Shown one piece after another: positions 11,182 through 13,612 of a DNA stretch of 13,612 bases; the stretch's first letter is position 1, and the number at the start of each line of letters is the position of its first letter. The notes below the pieces were generated by a model. The model was not told where the DNA came from. It ran no database searches and saw only the letters and a list, made by a program, of their open reading frames with translations. Source of the stretch: DASPKT01 sp035627915 (GTDB lineage Bacteria > Pseudomonadota > Alphaproteobacteria > Azospirillales > Azospirillaceae); NCBI GenBank assembly GCA_035627915.1, contig DASPKT010000366.1:1-13612 (forward strand), written 5' to 3'. The translations under genes were made by a program, and so were the position numbers.

Positions 11182-13612
11182 ATGCTCCCGGCCGTCCTCC
11201 GCCGCCTGCGCCGCGACCCGCTGTCGACCGCCGTGACCGTGCTGGGCCTCGCCGTCGCGCTGGCCTCCGTGGTCCTGGTGGCGTTGTACCTGCGGGTGGA
11301 GACCGGCTTCGACCGGCAGTTCGGCGCCGCCGACCGGCTCCACCGGGTCGCCCAGGCCTATCTCTTCCCGGGGCGCGCGCCGGTGCGGCAATTGAAGGTC
11401 CCGGCCCCGCTGCTGCCCGCGGCGCTGGCCGAGGTGCCGGGGATCGAGGCCGGTTCCCGCCTGAGCCCGCTCGAGATGACGGTCGCGGTTGGCGACAAGA
11501 GCCTGACCGCGGAGGCCACCTTGGTCGAGGACGGCTTCCTGTCCCTCTTCGACTTCCCGCTGGCGGCCGGCACCGCGGACACAGCGCTGGCGGAGCCGCA
11601 CGGCGTCGTCGTGACCGAGAGCTTCGCCCGCCGCCTGTTCGGCACCGACGCCGCGCTGGGCCGCACCCTGTCGTCGGGCGACCGGGAGCTGCGCGTCACC
11701 GGCGTGCTGCGCGATCCCGGCCCGATGACGCACCTCCGCTTCGACCTGCTTATCGCCGACGGGAGCTGGGCGGAGCAGGAGGCGCAGGCGGGCGCCTGGG
11801 GGTACGGCGGGGCCGTCACCTATCTCCGGCTGGCGCCCGGCGCCGACCCGGCGCGGGTGGAAGCGGACCTGCGCGCCCTGCTCGCCCGCCACGAGGAGCC
11901 CGGAGGCAAGCCCGGGATGACGCGGGAACTGAGCCTGCACCGGGTGGTCGACATCCACCTGCACCATAGCGGCCTGGACGACCGCGTCGCGCCGGGGCAC
12001 CCGGAGTCGCTGGCTGCCATCGCCGGCATCGGGCTGCTGGTGCTCGCCATCGCCGTGGTCAACGCCACCAACCTGCTGACCGCGCAGGCGGCGAACCGGG
12101 GCCGCGAGGTGGCGGTGCGGAAGGTGCACGGGGCCACGCAGGGCCGGCTCGCCCGGCAGTTCCTGGCGGAGTCGCTGGCCCTCGCCGCCGCCGCCGCGGT
12201 GCTGGCGCTGGCGCTGGCCGAGCTGGCGCTGCCCGCCTTCAACGCGCTGGTGGAGCGGGAGCTGGCGCTGTCCATCCTGCCCTGGTGGCAGGTGGCGGGA
12301 TTCCTGGCGGCCGTCGCCCTGCTGGCGGGGCTGCTGGCCGGGACCTACCCGGCGCTGCTGCTGGCGCGCTGGCGCCCCGACGACGTGCTGCGCGGCCGCG
12401 GCGGCCCGGCCGGGTCGGCGCGCCTGCGCTCCGCCCTGGTCGTGGGGCAGTTCGCCGCCGCCATCGCCCTCGTCGTGGCGACCGTGACGGTGAAGGACCA
12501 GCTCGACCATTCCCGCCTGACCACCCTGGGCTTCCAGACCGAGAACGTGCTGGTCTTCTCCGTCTCCAACCGGGAGAACAAGGCGGCGGCGACGCCCGGG
12601 GACCGCTACGTCGAGCCCGGACAGCAGGCGATGGAGACCTTCCGGGACGAGCTGCTGAAGCTGCCGGGCGTGCGGGCCGTGACCCTGTCGAACATGATCC
12701 CGGCGGCGTCCTCCACCATGTTCGGCAAGGCCCGGCTGGCCGACGACCCCGCCGAGATCTCCGTCTCCTACCACACGGTGGACCCCGCCTATTTCGACTT
12801 CTACGGGATCAGGCCGGTGGCCGGGCGGCTGCTGACCGAGGTGCCGCCGCGCCGCACCATGGCGGAGATCCGCGCCGACCGCACCATCCGGCCCGTGCTG
12901 GTGACCGAGGGGGCGGCGCGCGCCCTGGGGTTCGCGACGCCGGAGGCCGCCCTGGGAAAGTTGCTGGGCAAGCCCGGGGAGCGGCAGAGCGAGATCGTCG
13001 GCGTCATCCCCGACATCCGGCTGAAGTCCGCGCTCGAGGCGCCGCCGCCCGCCATCGTCTCCATCGCCCCCTGGCAGTGGCGCGACGTCAGCATCCGCCT
13101 CGCCCCCGGCGACCCGCGCCCGGTCGTGGCCGACATCGCGGCGCTGCACGCCCGGATCATGCCCGAGTTCGTCTCCTTCCACAGCTTCCTCGCCGACAAC
13201 ATCGAGGCGCTGTACCGGGACGAGAAGCGGCAGGCTCGCGTCTTCGCCGCCTTCGCCGGCCTCGCCATCGCGCTCTCGGCGACGGGGCTGTTCGGGCTGA
13301 CCGCCCTGTCGGCGGCGCGGCGCACCAAGGAGATCGGCATCCGCCGCGTCGTCGGCGCCAGCGCGCCGCAGGTGGCGCTGCTGCTGGTGGGGCAGTTCAC
13401 CCGGCCGGTTCTGTTGGCGAACCTGGTGGCGTGGCCGGCCGCCTGGTGGCTGCTGTCGCGCTGGCTGGAGCAGTACGCGGTGCGCATCGAGCTGACGCCC
13501 CTGCCCTTCCTGGCGGCGGGGCTGGGGGCGCTGGCCCTGGCCGCGCTGGTCGTGCTGGCCCACGCGCTGCGCGTGGCGGCCGCCCCGCCGGTGGCGGCGC
13601 TGCGCTACGAGT
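11182..13612 (+). CDS. FtsX/MacB-type ABC transporter permease, two-module (stop codon beyond window)
   Basis: This is a continuous open frame of 810 codons from ATG 11182-11184, reaching the right edge. The start RRDPLSTAVTVLGLAVALA matches the N-terminal helix of large FtsX-like permeases (COG0577 type). FDRQFGAADRLHRV matches their FDR-F-x-x-ADRIYRV motif. Layout: helix (about 16-38), first periplasmic MacB-like core (about 39-273), first FtsX membrane block (about 277-407, with REVAVRKVHGAT). The pattern then repeats: helix (about 418-436), second periplasmic core (about 437-685), second FtsX block (about 687-805, with RRTKEIGIRRVVGAS). The final residues VAALRYE resemble the usual family end, and base 13612 is T, so the stop may be the next codon. 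Such permeases work with a separate MacB-type ATPase; none is present here. A short-spaced GAGG precedes the ATG. The substrate is unknown. Confidence 0.9.
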   Translation, partial: MLPAVLRRLRRDPLSTAVTVLGLAVALASVVLVALYLRVETGFDRQFGAADRLHRVAQAYLFPGRAPVRQLKVPAPLLPAALAEVPGIEAGSRLSPLEMTVAVGDKSLTAEATLVEDGFLSLFDFPLAAGTADTALAEPHGVVVTESFARRLFGTDAALGRTLSSGDRELRVTGVLRDPGPMTHLRFDLLIADGSWAEQEAQAGAWGYGGAVTYLRLAPGADPARVEADLRALLARHEEPGGKPGMTRELSLHRVVDIHLHHSGLDDRVAPGHPESLAAIAGIGLLVLAIAVVNATNLLTAQAANRGREVAVRKVHGATQGRLARQFLAESLALAAAAAVLALALAELALPAFNALVERELALSILPWWQVAGFLAAVALLAGLLAGTYPALLLARWRPDDVLRGRGGPAGSARLRSALVVGQFAAAIALVVATVTVKDQLDHSRLTTLGFQTENVLVFSVSNRENKAAATPGDRYVEPGQQAMETFRDELLKLPGVRAVTLSNMIPAASSTMFGKARLADDPAEISVSYHTVDPAYFDFYGIRPVAGRLLTEVPPRRTMAEIRADRTIRPVLVTEGAARALGFATPEAALGKLLGKPGERQSEIVGVIPDIRLKSALEAPPPAIVSIAPWQWRDVSIRLAPGDPRPVVADIAALHARIMPEFVSFHSFLADNIEALYRDEKRQARVFAAFAGLAIALSATGLFGLTALSAARRTKEIGIRRVVGASAPQVALLLVGQFTRPVLLANLVAWPAAWWLLSRWLEQYAVRIELTPLPFLAAGLGALALAALVVLAHALRVAAAPPVAALRYE

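Noticed and set aside
10903..13563. Very long minus-strand open frame extending yebC upstream to a total of 1137 codons
   Set aside because: The extension is antisense to the permease, is low-complexity Gly/Arg/Gln/His-rich, and shows no family sequence before MAGHSQFKN. High GC content removes stop codons from several frames.

Overview
This is a GC-rich window, roughly two-thirds or more G+C by eye, from an alphaproteobacterium. Gene order and protein sequences suggest a Rhodospirillales/Azospirillum-like organism; that assignment is inferred, not proven. It is mostly conserved core chromosome. Twelve genes lie on the minus strand, and one long gene diverges from them on the plus strand at the right end.

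Read in the direction of minus-strand transcription (right to left), the order is yebC - ruvC - ruvA - ruvB - ybgC - tolQ - tolR - tolA - tolB - pal - [terminator] - cpoB (ybgF) - tilS - ftsH. ftsH runs off the left edge. Five junctions overlap (yebC/ruvC, ruvC/ruvA, ruvA/ruvB, ruvB/ybgC, tolA/tolB) and three more are separated by 36 nt or less. The first ten genes therefore look like one long operon. It joins a translation factor (YebC), Holliday-junction processing (RuvABC), and the Tol-Pal cell-envelope machine (YbgC, TolQRA in the inner membrane, TolB in the periplasm, Pal in the outer membrane). A hairpin with a short T-tract just after pal looks like an intrinsic terminator. It separates the Tol-Pal partner cpoB from the operon and leaves cpoB with tilS (tRNA-Ile lysidine synthetase). 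ftsH follows with its own candidate promoter and a structured leader.

A 279-bp divergent intergenic region (10903-11181) is rich in inverted repeats. It separates yebC from a plus-strand gene of at least 810 codons that encodes a duplicated FtsX/MacB-type ABC-transporter permease. Its stop codon is cut off by the window edge, and the last base of the window is compatible with the first base of a stop. Its ATPase partner is not in the window.

I found no CRISPR array, insertion sequence, phage gene, tRNA or rRNA, and no convincing unknown multi-gene system. The points most worth a second look are the interlocked inverted repeats between tolB and pal, the proline-rich TolA linker encoded in the same operon as YebC, the in-frame 15-bp tandem repeat at the start of ruvB, the terminator between pal and cpoB, and the orphan two-module permease behind a hairpin-rich leader.
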